From: Meghimatium bilineatum
Taxonomy: Eukaryota > Mollusca > Gastropoda > Stylommatophora > Philomycidae
NCBI GenBank assembly: GCA_034231615.1
Contig: CM067306.1
Span: 35,732,019-35,796,018 of the forward strand
DNA length: 64,000 nt
Reading direction: 5' to 3'
Under the pieces are notes generated by a model, which worked only from the letters and a program-made list of their open reading frames with translations, ran no database searches and was not told the DNA's origin. Within the stretch, counting starts at the first letter, position 1, and every line of letters begins with the position of its first letter. Below are positions 28,801 through 43,800 of the stretch, piece after piece. The position numbers and the translations under genes are program-made.

Positions 28801-31800
28801 CATATATTAGGCCAGTTCCCTTCATTGCTGTCTTGACCTCCCCTAACTCATGCGTAGGTACTCATTTACAGCTGAGTCAACTAGAGGAGTGGTATTGTCC
28901 AGCGAGAAATCACAACCCAGATATTGTTTTTTAGGTCCAGACATGGTTTTGAACCTGGCACGCTGTAACCCAATGATAGCAACTAGGCTACCGCGCTCCT
29001 GTATGGCCTAGATGTTCAATAAATATGAGTAGAGAGCATCCTTGTCTTACTCCTTTCTGCACATTAAACCAATCTGATGTTTCCCCCATCTACTTCTGAC
29101 TGCTAATTTTTGTTTTGGTTGTGTACAGCATCGCTATTATTGGCATATTACTCATAGTAAAGTATGTACGCATGAGTAGGTATTTTATGAATCCTTTGCA
29201 GTTTGCTTAGCTAATAATTACTGCCTGACTACTAATTGTCCCCAGTTAGAGATGTAGGCCTAGTCTAAAGTTTTGGCATACTCAATAGAACAGGCATGTA
29301 AATCGATGTTGCATTCCTACATTTTTCTATAATAATTATCATATGGAATATGTGATCTCTTGTGCTTCTGTCAGACTTGTAAATCATGTCTGTTAAGTTT
29401 GTGCTTCCATGAAGCCTTCATCATCATCATATTTTATAATTTTAATGTTATAATAATATATATATATATAATAATAATAATATCATTACAAGGGATATTA
29501 TCAAACATATGTATTTACGACAACTAAAACTGACAACTTCTACATTGTTGATACATTTTAAATCAACAAACAAATGTCTTCGAGTTTATATTTAAGTAAT
29601 TACAATAACAATATCTATGAAAGCAGGTTGTATGTTTTTTTGAAACGACTAGTAATACTTACATGTGTGCATGCGCCATTCTGCGCGTCTGCTCTCTAAA
29701 TATTTGCCGGCCAATCAGAAGGTATGAAAACAAGACAATTACACTACTAGCAAACCAAAATTGTTCATTGTAGACATGGAAGAAATTTGACATGTCCTCG
29801 ATAGGAGATATCCATGGGAAGTTGCAAGAAAACAAGATTCTGTGAAATTAGTGAATTTAAAATAATATATTCATTTTGATAAATTTGTTTGGGCAGTTAA
29901 ATTATATTTGCAAATTATATGCATGAATTGAAGATGGGTAGATTACCTGGCATATAATAAATATTTAGTGTGTGAAATTGTACAAATTTGTGTTCTGCTA
30001 AAGTTAGAATGTTACTAAAACAATCATATCTACAAAGGTATCAAGATAATACATGCTGGCATATTTCAAAACTCAACAGCAATATCAAGTTTTGTAGAAT
30101 GCATTTGATCGCAGTTAAAACTGTAGGCTATTTGTGCTCTGGGTACTCGTGGGCACGAAAATTAATAAAGATGCTAAGCAGTATGTGTACTGTAGTCTTC
30201 TTCTTATGGTCCATGCCGTGTGACGTTGGTTATAATGCTTTCCACAGCCTACTATTTCGTGTGGTGTTTTTTTTTAATATTGGGGATATTTTTCTATGCT
30301 GATGTTCTCTCATGCCACAATGCTAGGTTATCAAGCATCTTCTCTCTTGGTCTTCCTCTGCCCCTCTTGCTCTTCAACGTGCCTATTGATACAACAATTT
30401 TAATATTCCCTCACCTCATCTGTTAAAAGATGTGGACTATCTGATTCGGGAAAGAAGTTTTCTATTGGAATTAACCTCTTTCAAGATAGATATCTTCATT
30501 ACGCTTTTTATCTGTCTATGGTGTTCTTAACATTCTTCTATAAAACCACACCTCTGCTGTCTCAATATATTGTTCACTATTTTACTGAACGTCCAAGATT
30601 CACTTTCAAACAGCAAAATTGGTTCTATATAATTTCTAAGAACTCTCTCACCTCTACAGGCACAAATATATTTCATAGGATGGTCTTCATCTTGTGAAAT
30701 GTTGTCTTTGTATGGAAAATTCTACATTTGACTTCTTTAATGCATCGTCCATCTGATGTTATTAATGCACCTAAATATAATATTTTGACCTGCTTCCGAC
30801 TGATCCCATCTACTGTGATGTTGCATTCTAGAAGACATTTGTTCTTTGAGATTACCATTACTTCAGTTTTTCTGCTATTCAGACTAAACCCAATAGTAAC
30901 CTGCGAATAATGAATACGCGATTGCTATCATCAAGGATAATTAATCAGAGCTGCCAAGACATTTACTCCATCTTCAAACGGTGATCATGAATGACAGGCC
31001 ATAACTGAACAGTTTTATTAAAGTGTAGAAATTAAAGAGTGAAGGTTGTCTGGTGTCCAAAAATTCCATAATAAAATTCGATACGTCAATCTAAAGTGCG
31101 TAGATAACACAGCTAAGTCTCACCTTATAGTCATAACATGAAACCTTTTTTCACGATCACAATACAAGAACACAAATCTCATCTTCTGTTTACAACTTTA
31201 AAATGTAAATTTGTTTTCACTGTCACAAAATGAAAACGCAAATCTTATCTCATGATCACAACATGAAAATACAAATATTATCTCACGGTCACAACATGAA
31301 AATGTAAACCTTATCTCCAGGTATCAAAGCAACCACATTGCTCATATATAGTTTCATTTACAGATGACATCTGCAAAGTAGCAAAGACAATGAAAGAAAA
31401 CAATATGAAGGATAACTTCAAAGAATTACAATTTGCAGAAAACTAAGCACTAGTGGCATCACCAGAAGAGCAACTGCAAAGACTAATAGACAGATTACAT
31501 CAAACATGTCAAACCTTTAGCATGATGGTAAATATAGAAAAGACCGAAGTAATGAAGATAGGAAGAATAGAAAGAAATACCAATATATATAGCTAACAAC
31601 AGACTTGAACAAGTGCCAGTATTCCCATACCTAAAAAGGTAAAATAGCAACAAACAGCAAGAACAGCAAAGAAATACTCAATAGATGTAACAAAGCATAC
31701 TAAGCCCTAGAGAAATGACACACAAAAATGTAGTTTTAAACACCAAAATAACACTATTAGAAACGATTATTTGCCAACACTGTGCTACCAAAGCCAAACA

Positions 31801-34800
31801 TGGACAACGACTGCACCGGACAAAAGTAAACTTATGACAGCTGAAATGATATGCTTACGCAGAACCCTAGGAATATGGATAAGAGAGGGTGAGGAATGAG
31901 GACATTGGACAAAAAAACCGGCATCACCCCAATCTTGGAATATATTAAGAGACAATAGATTAAATCGTTTGCACACATCAGCAGACTACCATCAGACAGC
32001 ATACCACAACAAGCTATGCTACACAGATTCAGTGAAGGCAGATCTTGGGCCAACCATGAAAACGATGGACCACTGAAATAAAAGAGGCGACAAATTCCAC
32101 AATATACTCAGCACACAAGAGGACCGCGTCCAGAAAACTCTTCTACCTCTTACACTGAAAAGCAACAAAGTGTGTAGCGAATAGATAGATAGATAGCACG
32201 AAAACACAACCCTTATCTCACGGTCACAACACGTGAACACAAATTTCATCTCATGGTGACATGACAACAACACACATCTCATTGTCACAAAACAAATAAG
32301 CCTTATTCTGAAATATCACAAACACATGGACACTAACCTATTTGTGTTTTTCGTTGAGTATGATAACACGAGCAATGCAAACGTCAGGGGAGTCGACAAC
32401 ATCAGAGGAAATGCGAAGCACAATATCTGAGCTCTGACCTGACAAGCTGCTTTGCCGACATTGTAACAGACGGCGCTGGCAAGAATGCCCACTAAAGCAT
32501 AGTAGAACGCCTGGTAGGTCCCACATCCATCTGGCCCTCCAGAAAAGGCAGTTCCATCAAATATGGTCACGTTGTTAAATATACTGCATACTGCTGATCC
32601 GTTACCATACCGAAAGAATAGCACATTCATACAATGGTTGCCTCCTGATCCAAACATGATAATAACTCCAACAAATGTTACAACCATTTTCCATAGGTAT
32701 GTCAGCAAATCGATCTTCACCTGTAAATATACAGTTTTTTAGTAGATCACCGATTTATTAGCGTTCTGTTCGTGAGTAGATCGGTCGTGTATTAAATTTT
32801 CATGTGAGCCTAAAGCTCAGTCCATTTTTCTATGGTTCCTCATTGTAATTAAAATTAATTACGGACATTCTTGATTTCTAAGAAATGTAATGACAACAAT
32901 AAAGATTGATAATTTAGCAAGAATCGCCGCCCATGTGTTGCGTGGCCCGAAACGGAAATAACAAAAGGAACACTCTTACCTGTCAGGTATGTTGTAAAAG
33001 GCGACGATGGAGGTTTGAGGGATATAACTGGCTATCCCATCTGATAGAGGAACAAAGTAACCCATTGGTTACTCTGAAGTCGGTTGTGTCTTGCTGAAAG
33101 GCGCTGATATCAGAGCTATGCTGTAAAATCTGAGATAACGTATTTCGTTCTATGGACTATATTCTGCTAATCAGTAGAAGTTTCAGAACTAGCGCAGAAG
33201 AAGTGGTCATTCTGAAGATCAAAGAGAAAGAGGTACAGAAAGAGAAATAGTGAAAGGGGCCGGCTGGGTTATCTTCAAGGCATGGGAGTGTATCACCGAC
33301 TGAATTTATTCGCAACACAAAAGACAACAAGTAATTTATGAAGAAACATGATAGTCTTCGCCAGTGGTTATCGACGTGGGTCATACGGAAGTCAGGGGAC
33401 CACATAATTTTGCTGTGGGATATAAGAAAGTTAACTACTTTGACGATATTTATAAGCGCATGCGGTTGTGTCTGTGGGTCTCACCAATGGCTCACTAGAC
33501 AAACCAACCATCAAACAGAAAACCTTAGTAGATGACATGCCTGTATATTGAGGTTATCTTCTTATAGAAGCTCAATGGCATGTCATCTATACAATCCCGT
33601 AGTCGTAACCTTCGATAACAGTTAGCATGTTGTTCCGGCAGGCAGTCATTGCACTTGAACTAATTACGGGCAAGGCGTGGGTGGGCGGAACAACAAAGAA
33701 ACCTGTCGCAAGGGCCAGAGTTGTGGCCTGATGTCGACGCATGTTTCAGCGGCATTAGACTCGAAACACCATCGAGTCTAATGGCTGCTGGAACAGAGGG
33801 CGGAGTACTTATGGGAATGCCTCATGTGATGTGAGGCCAGTTTTCTAATCAAGAATAAAGAAGGATATTTATAATAATAATAATAACAATTACAACAACA
33901 GTAATAATTGTCATATTTGTAATAATACAACAATAATAAAAATAATAATAATAATAGTGATCATAATAACCATAATAATAATACTTATAACAATTGAAGC
34001 ACGTCATGTATAACAGTGTTTCTCAGAGCGGTGGTCTGATGAACGGTGCCATTATTTACCAGGTATATGTGAGTGTAACCTTGATAAAGACCTTGTGGTC
34101 GAAGCGTCGATTTGTGTGTGTTGTTATGTGTGTTTCCTGTGATTAGCAAAACTTCATTACCTTGTTTTAAGACTTACCAGTCCGCAAGCTTTGGTTAAGT
34201 AAAATGCTCCTGTTATGGTCAGGTACGCTCTTTTCAACGGCGAACGTTAGACCAATTTGGTTATATCAGAGATCTACATCCAAGGTGGATCATGTGGCCG
34301 TATGGTTAGAGTACATACCCATGAGATGTGAACCTTGGGACCTTAGGTTCAATCCACGATTGTGGGTTGAATGATTTGTGTCTTTCGGAGGTGCAACAAA
34401 AATTCCTCCAGTACACGTTACGACAACTTTTTTTTAGAAATAAAGCGGCCCTTATTTCCACAGCCCAAAAAAGCCTCTCTGCACTCCTTAACAGGAAAAC
34501 ACGCAGTAATGAACGTTTTAATTTTGTTTTACAACCATTAAAAATAGTGAAGGTTGTGGTTCTGGTAATTCAGTCAGCACGACCTGGATCAGTGCAAGTC
34601 CTTATATACACCAAATAAGACCGTTGAGATGGATTTTTACCGACCTTTTGATAAAGTTCCTAATACTAAACGTCATGTTCAGATTTGCTATGGGGAGAGT
34701 TTAAATACCCCCAAACCCCTCCCCCCTCACCCTTATCTATGGGCTTGTGTACGGGGATTATTTTGTAATAGGTTACTGAGCTCTAGTTTTCTTAATTTTG

Positions 34801-37800
34801 AAACATAAATATTATTGAAATATTATTAACAGCTGGAGAGGAGATGGGCACCACTAGCTAAACCTTTTGCCCACTGAAATACTACAATGGATAATCACAC
34901 AGCAAGATATTTCCACACCGCACCACATCACATCCAATGTGGTAACCCTACGACCATGAAGGGTTATGGGTTTATAGATAGATTATTGAAATAATTGTAT
35001 CGTTAATTATTCATACATTTTCCAGGAAAGGGACCACAAGGCACACCAAAGCTACGATAAACACAAGATATCGAAGACCTGAACATGACACTAGAAGAAG
35101 CTGGACAGCTGCACAGAACATAGAGAATAATATAATGGCAGTGAGAATAACGTTCTGTAAAGGTCAACTCACATAGATTAATATATTGAATGTTATGTAT
35201 GACTTTGTTACCGCTTGATATTTACTCGCTGTTGCAGCAAACTCCTTCATTGAAACATCATCTATTTTCTCCTTGGAATTATAATTGCGTCTATGCAATG
35301 CAATTTCTCAATATCTGTTAACAATGTTGTTAGTGTGTTTCTCTGTCTTTCTTATTTCCTCTGTCCACGAGAATACTAGATCTGTTTTCTGTCAATACTT
35401 TTGGTTTGTTTTCTTAATGTATGTTCTGTCGATTGCCAGCTGTTTCTATGTTGTTGTTTTTTGTGTGTTTAAAAAAAAATTAAAACAGTTAAATAACAGT
35501 TTTACGTTGTAATTGTTTGTATCCTTTCTTGATAGTCCTTTTGTAACGAAACGTCGATCAGATAGGATCGACGTTTTGACTAAAAGGACTATCAAGAAAG
35601 GAACGAACAGTTACAGAATGGAACTACAAAATCAAACTGAGACTACAAGTAACAGGTCTCAAAAACAACAAATAGAGAGGAAGAGATTTGAGAATCAGGG
35701 AAATATGATTGCATGATGAGAAAGTAAAATAGGGGACGCATAGAAAGTGCAAAATTAAAAATAAAATGATTAAAATGGGTTTATAACAATACAACATTGA
35801 GATAAGGCTTTTAAAAAAAATTGATATTTACCCATTTTAATACTTGTGTTTTCATTTTTATATTTTCTGTGTGTGCCTTACTTTAATTTCTCATCATGGA
35901 ATCACATTTCCATGGTTCTCGTATCTCTTCCTCTTTGTTGTTTTAGAGAGTTGCTGCTTGTAGTCTGCGTTTGATGTTGTGGTTTCATTCTGTGTTCGTT
36001 CGTCCCTTTCTTGATAAATACCAGCTTGTCGAGACGTCGACCTCGTATATTTTTCAAGGTAAAACTACTTGTTTTTTATATTTTTTATTCAATGTTTACT
36101 TACCACACAGTGTTACAGTTTAATTACCATACAGTTTCATGGGATTGCAGTTTTACTGCAATCCCATGATCACTCTTTTTTTTTAGTTCATTACCGATTT
36201 CTGTTCAATTCTGTCCATGAGTTCCTCATTTTGTGATTTTAGCAGATTCACCCATGAGTCCTTTTTATTTTAAATCTCTGAACTCTGCAGTATATTTATA
36301 AACTATTTTAAGTTCGATCAGTTGGCAATGAAAATATTCGATGAAATAGTTATATCGATTGATGGGCACTACAGAGTCAATGGGTTAACATATCATTTCA
36401 AGCCATACGTTTGATGTGCCTTGTATTCCATGTAACCAATTCTTAACAAACGTCTTTAGCACTTGTAATGAAAAACCTAAATATCTCTTTTCGTGTCTGC
36501 ATTGAGTGTCAGCTTTCACTGCCGTATTAAAATATACTTATCACTGGCGATCTGAAGAGATTGACCTTTACTGTAATATTGATCTTACTTTTCCAAATCA
36601 CATTAAACCTCGCCATGGCATTTATTGACATCTCTAGTCTTTGCGTCATAGCATTTCCCGAGTTGCTATCATCACATAATTGGGACCTGAGATATAGTTC
36701 TTCTATTTTGTGACCGTTTAACCAGATGTTCATGTGATTTTGCTTTAGTGGGCATTAATTTAAAATAAGGTATCATTTGTCTTTTTATTCTATATTTCCA
36801 TGTTTCTAAACCATCAATAATGAAAACGATACTAAAGGAAATAATATGTGTAAAGAGAATAATGTATGGGTGTAAAGAGAATAATGTATATGTGTAAAGT
36901 GAATAATGTATGTGTGTAAAGGGAATAATGTATGTGTGAAAAGTGAATAATGTATGCGTGTAAAGTGAATAATGTGTGTGTGTAAAGATAATGGAAATGC
37001 ACGGAAGTATGACGAGAAAATGTGTCCCTTGAAAAACTCGGAATATCGCATATTCAATTTCCGACTCAGATTTTGAGTCTGCATACTCTTTGGTCGCTGC
37101 TGAAATGGAGAGTGGATCACTTATGGAATCGTCCAGTGTGCGATAGCGCTGGTTTCTAATCAAATAATCAAGTAGTTAGTCATACAATGTCGTCATCATC
37201 ATCATTAAGTGCCGTCTCCGTAATGAAGGTTGGCTGCAACAGACCTCCAACATTCCCCTGTCTATAGTCTTGATGGTGTACTCTGCTAGACTGTAACCCG
37301 TCCACCTCGCGATGTTACTCTCCAACTTGTATCTCTGTCTACATCTTGCTCGCCTCCCCTTGACTTTACCCTGAAGTAAGATCTTCAACATGGTGTCATG
37401 TGTTTGAATACGTCCAAAATACTTCACTTGTTTTATCTCTACTTCCTTTAATAATTATTTCTTCATACGAAGTGTTATTAAAACCTCTTTGTTGGTTTTC
37501 TTTTCTTTCCATCATGTTCTCCATATTCTTCTATATATTCACATTTCAAGGTTTTTGTTGTTTTGATGTTGTTTATATCTAGTCCACATTCTTTACTTAA
37601 TTTATCGACTTGATCTATTAGTTTTTGTAGTTCCTGTTCAATTTCTGTTAAAAGAACATTGTTATCTTCATATTTCAATATCACCGATTTAATCATCTCA
37701 CTTGTGTCAAATGTCATGAACCTATATACCGCTAGATCAGCAACCAATAATTCCATTCAACGGTAGAGAAATCTTTTGGTTTCAGAATGTTACTCTTAGT

Positions 37801-40800
37801 AGGTTGCGTGTGGCTTTGTTGAGAACTATGGGTAATATATATATAATCTAGTATGTTCTTTTGATGGACATCTCATGATTGAATGATGAGTGATTTTCGA
37901 GCTATAGATCTATCTCATTTGTATGGTTGATATGCAGTAATATTGTGACATATCAGATAGTTTTAATATTGTGAAAGTTGGGAACTTCTTCAACCCCACT
38001 CACGCAACAAAAACTTAATGACGCATTAGAATGCTTCCCTTCGACTGAGGAATATACAAGCATCCATAACACCCTCCCCCCCCCCCTTTTTTTTTTCTCT
38101 CTCCTTTTACAGAACGATGCCTTTGAGGCAACCTTAAATGTGTCCGTGTATCGCTTTAGTTACAAAATTTAGAAGAACATGTGCTTTTGTCAGAAAGAAT
38201 ATGAGGTTATCAAGAGCTGCTTGCTCACAGTTAAAGAGATTATATAAACATCTACTAATAATTTACCTGGCATTCTTTGATTTGCGCTCGGATTGATGAA
38301 AAAGCAAAAAATCTTTGAACATAATTTGGCCACCAGTTGAGAGAAATCAGGCAAGAACTGACAGGAAATAGTACTGTTAAAGATGTGTTTCCATAGACGT
38401 TATGTGTCCTAATTGTGAATATCACAATTACTACAATTTGACCAACGAGCCCTAAAATGTCGAATATCCATTTAAAGAGTGAATGTACAGGGTTGTGTTT
38501 CTTGTGACTCTGTTTTGTAATTGAGGCACAACACAGGGAGGCGGAATCTTCCAAAACGCGAAGGACTGCCGGGCACGCGCAGACTGTAAGCATCAGGATA
38601 ATAGTCATCATGGGGTCAAAGCTTGGAAGTATCACGTAGACAAAAATAAGCAGTGACACTGAGTGAATGCTTTCAATGACAATGTTCTGAAAAGAGAAAA
38701 AATAATAAATGGCTCTATTAATATATGATTGATTCTTCATTGATCTTGTGCATAATCATAATAATTATCATGTATCGTGCCGATTGGTAGATTATATCAG
38801 GCATGGCACTCATTTATCTCCACAAATGGAAATGTTTTTCAGATCGCAACGGCACCCGGATCGACCCAGCCTTAAAATGGGTACCGGATTAATCTGGGAA
38901 GTAAAGACTGCGAGGGAGAGGATATGGCTACCGCCCTCATTTGCAGAGCCACTGAAAAGTGAGATCGCTAACATCTCACACCCCTACGGCATTAATAAAT
39001 GCTATGGGTTACTTTATTTACAACGTTTTGTAACATTACACTTCAGATTGAAGCATTGCCATTATATCGGTAGTGTGTTCAAAAGTAGACCACAATCGTT
39101 GATACTATTCTTCTTCTGCGATGAATTGTTAAACACTCAGTCCGATACTTGTTATACACAGAGCAGTTTATTTTATGTCATCTTGGGCTCCCCACAACTT
39201 GTTTTGCAAAGCAGGGAATGTTTCCTGTTTGCCAGATTGTCGTTCTGTGAACAGCGAAACTGTGCCAATCCTGTAGTGTCAGTTCTGGTGTGCGGTTTCT
39301 GATCTGAAGATGCAGGCCACAGAGTCGCTAATACTGATTCTGTTAGTTAGTAGATACCATTAAATGGGTGCATACAGTCCCGTAGATAAGGTGGGGGGGG
39401 TATGATGAACAACCCCCCCCCTTTAATGAGTTTAAGTGACTTTTAGAACTAGAAAGAACTGAAAGATCGATAATTAAAAAAACACCTTACCAATTTTTCG
39501 CAAAAAAGTCTTGAAATTTCCCGTCAAACATCGAAATTTACACACGAAATCGGACGAATTATATTTTCTAGCCAAAATGTTTAGGTAAAACCCCCTCCTC
39601 AAGATACTTATATCTATGGCCCTAGATGCAGGTGATGATGAGAGATGAGTCGTGACTTCTCGTTATAACGTTTAACGGAGGTCACGATGTGAGTTGATGC
39701 GATACCCTCTAGAGTAAAGACCTCTGTACAGAAAGTAAGCATGACCTGAAATGCTGGTTATTAATGCGTGCGTTTCGTTGGTCGGCCGTGACATTTTTTG
39801 GCATGCGGCTCCAAGTATATAAATAGTGACCAAGGAAAATTACGACAATAATCAAAAACGTCACGAGTGATGTCTTGTTTACTTTCGTTGATAGGTCTAT
39901 ACAGGAACACGGTCATTGTTGATGTCTGTAGAAAAAAATGGTGGAACGTGCTGTCTCCAAAGACACATATTGCCTCTGTGTAGTAGGCTTCTTCTAAAAT
40001 CATTGTATACCGCTGAAAGTTGGTGCACACCTTTGAGAGCTGTTGCATTCTGCAGAAAGTTGGTGCACACCATTGAGAGCTGTTGCATTCTGCAGAAAGT
40101 TGGTGCACACCATTGAGAGCTGTTGCATTCTGCAGAAAGTTGGTGCACACCATTGAGAGCTGTTGCACACTGCAGAAAGTTGGTGCACACCATTGAGAGT
40201 TGGTACACACTGCAGAAAGTTGGTGCACACCATTGAGAGTTGGTGCACACTGCAGAAAGTTGGTGCACACCGTTGAAAGCTGTTGCACACCGCTGAAAGT
40301 TGTGCACATCGCTGATAGCTAGTGCACGCCCTTGAGAGTTGGTGCACATCGCTGTGAGTCGGTGCACACCGTTGAGAGTTGGAGTCTTCTTTTTTAGTAT
40401 GAAAGAAAGTTCTGGAGAAACGTCTCATTGCTTATACGAAACAAGAGCTTCATCCCTAGTGATTCTGGAATCTAAATGAACAAAAAAACAAATAAATAAA
40501 CAATCGGCTGTACTGCGTATCAGCTGCACATATCAATATACCCTTTCATGATGTCAAAATATCCATCACTTTCTCTTTGATACCTCTGTATCTTTCCGTT
40601 AATTGTACATTCTTCTTTTTCAGTGTTCGTTCTCAAACTCCCTCTGGATCTCTCTTGTAGCAGGACAAGGGTCCTGAAAGATTTCCAGCAGGATGTAGTC
40701 CAGATAATAGAAATTCCTTGTATGGTTGTTTTATTATTCGAGTGGTCCGACACATTAGTCTTCGCCGTGTAACAATGAATTCATATCTCATATCCATATT

Positions 40801-43800
40801 TCATTTGATATGGAAATATCTCGCTCAATATAAATCTGACATCTATTGTGAAACTGTAAAGAAGTAAGGGGAGGTAGCTAAATAAGATTGTCTGCTTTTG
40901 GAACATGTTTCATAAATTCAAAGGTTTCACTTACCACTATCAAAGGAGTTAATGCCAGTGGCGGGCACTTCTTGAAACACATGTGAAACAGTGAAGATAC
41001 AACACAGAAAAAATATGGGGCCCATATTGTTAGCATCAGAGCCCATATCCAGGAAACGTCGATGCTGTCGGTTGCAGGCTGTACGATGTTTCCAAATGTG
41101 AGATGTGGATGAGACAAAATAAGGGGCGGTAAATATATATATGAGATAAATTAAGGCAAGGCAAAAACATGGATACGAGAACATCAAGAGAGGAGAGAAC
41201 ATGGATGAAGAGAAATTAAGGGGAAGTAAATATATAAATGAGAGAAATTAAGGGGAAATAAAAACATTGATTGTGACAGATATTGGATCTGCACGTGGTG
41301 TCCTTGATGAAAGATCTGCACTTCGTTGACAGAATAACAAGTGTCGTCACTTTAGTGTGACAATAGAACAATCTGAATCAGCGTCACAAATAAGCGTGAC
41401 AATAAAACAAGATGCTTGTCTAGCGTTGTAGACAAGATCCTTTCTGGAACCTCTGGTGCTGTGGCCAGGTCTAAACCTGTGGAACTCTTCTTGACATCAA
41501 ATCATCACAAAGGCACTTCTTGTCTCAGTATAAGAACGACTTTTAATGTGAACAACAAATTCCAGAGTATTTGCTATCTCCGAAACGGACATCAGAATAT
41601 GAATATAAAATGTACACGGTCAAAGCATTACTTAATCAACTCTAACACTTCCAAAGGAATAAGCACATGTTACGGTATAAACTTAATGAGAATAATATAA
41701 CATCTCATTTTTCAACTCTAATCTCACTTTTCCAATACTAATTCTAGACAGCCCTACTGCACGCGTGGGTTTCACGACAAACCGCCTGTGCGGTTTAGGA
41801 ACTGTTTCCTCAGGAGCGAATGCGACCGCCCGGCTCGGCAGTCGATAATCAAATCCATTCTTCCTCCTCCATTCCTAAGTTCCTCCAAACTTTCAGAAAC
41901 TTCCAACCAATCAAAAGCTTTCATTTCCCCAGAGGAAAACCTCTGGCCAATCATAAATTTATACTTCTGGTTACAATAAACCCACGTTGCTTCAGACCAA
42001 CCAGAAAGCTTCTACCTGGTATGATTCCCGTCTGTGTATTATCTGACATGTTCTTAGGTAAACAAACGTTGCACTTGATCGTCTCTTGATGCGTTCTTAG
42101 AAAAACACACCTTTGCATTTTGTGCCACCAGCGTCCGTAGTGACAACATTTACACAAGAGCAAAACATTCAATGTGTTGCATTTCACGCCGTCCATCTCT
42201 CGCTATCTTTGAAGGGTTCTCACTTCTTACTGTGAAACCCCCTGCCTGTGAAGGGTTCCGTAAGAGAAAATCATATGGAGTGGAAACATGGATAAAATAA
42301 ATTAGGTAAGGTAAAGACAGGGATACGATAGAATATGATAGATCTGAAATATGGAAAAGGAAATAAGAGGAAATGAAATCATGGATTAAGTAAAATAGAA
42401 TGGAGTGGAAAGCTGGATCAGAGGAAATTTTGGAATTGACAGTATGGATTACAAAAAATAAGGAAAAGTCAGAGAATGAATAAGTGCAAATAAGTGGAGA
42501 TGCAAATCACATCCCAATGCATTTTGTTTTCTGGACTCCATCCTGTCAACTGCAGGAACTTAGGAACGAATACATAACAAGGAGAAAGAATCGTTTAAGA
42601 GATTAAGGAAACCAACGTTTAATGTGAAGATACAAAATGAAATAACTATATGGAATCGATTTATCAACTTGCCTTGAGTAACACAGTATCGTTGCTAGAG
42701 TTCCTATGCGCCATGTTGGTTGCCAGGGACATTGGATTAATTCTGTAACAAATACATTCATTCTAATTAATACTTATATAAAACACAAGTTTGGTAAGCA
42801 TTACAGTGAATGGATATCATCAGATTACAGGGTATTAGTACGAAAAATACAAATAAAATTATTCAAGCCATTTTCAACGTTTCGACCTTACGGTCTTTTA
42901 AAAAAAGAAAATACAATAGAAACAGTAAAAACAATGGTACTATCACAAAAGCATTAGACCGCAGACATTGAACAGCGACGATACCATCTGGCATAAGACG
43001 GACGGGACAAAAGGTGCAGCGTTACTGGCACACTACACCGCAAAAATTGGTCAGAGAAATGTGGAGGCATATCAAGAAATCAGGAAAACAATTACAGACA
43101 CATGTAAGAACTTGAGCATGGAAAACCATATGATAATCACAGTTGAAGAAATCAGGAAGGCGATGAAAAGTACAAAAAACAAAGCACCAGGGCCAGATGG
43201 CATTAGATACGATGACATTAGTCGGAGAACGGATGAGGAATTGGGAGAGTTGGCGGACATGTTCAATAATAGCTTTCTAAAGGGCACAGTAAAAGAAGAC
43301 TATTTGCACAGCTATTTAGTTCCACCACCCAAACCTGGGAAGGACCACACCAGGATACAAGGCTACAGATAAATATCAATGCAGAATACGATAGGCAAGC
43401 TTTTGGAAAAAATTGCGGCCTGGAAGGTATCGTGTTATCTTGAAAAAAATAAGTGTTTACTAACATTGTTAGGAGGGTATCGCCTAGGAGAAAGCCTTTA
43501 TCAAGATACGCAAAAAAACATCAAATGACGACGAATAGAAATTACCACACCACATAAACATGTTCGACCGAAAAAGAGATGAGGTCATTTCTATTCGTCT
43601 TCTTTTGATGTTTTGTGCGTATCTTGATTAAGGTCATTTAGTCGAAACGTTGATTATGTCATGTGAATTGTTATTTGTATGATTTTAGCTTGTTTTCCGT
43701 TGTGTGGATTATCTTCCGATAGTGATAGTGTGTTAGTCGTCATGCAGTAAAACTTCATCACCTGTTTTCTACGTAAGTACTATTAGCAAAAATAGTCAAG

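Noticed and set aside
35523-35612. Hammerhead ribozyme at the CGAAACGT hairpin
   Set aside because: The CGAAAC side and hairpin look right, but the required CTGATGA core is not present (TTGATAG instead) and the cleavage triplet is not placed properly.
38748-39302. 184-codon plus-strand open frame
   Set aside because: No recognisable domain, antisense side of the chitin synthase intron, and the segment near 38.83-38.96 kb looks like a dispersed SINE-type repeat rather than coding sequence.
39761-40428. Three overlapping 140-180 codon minus-strand open frames
   Set aside because: All are translations of the 40-bp minisatellite, whose period shifts frame without stops.
42243-42257. 15-nt microexon to fill the exon 2-3 gap (phase 2 to 2)
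   Set aside because: Borders fit (CACAG before, GTAAGA after), but the site is part of a short local repeat and 15 bases cannot be supported without a transcript.
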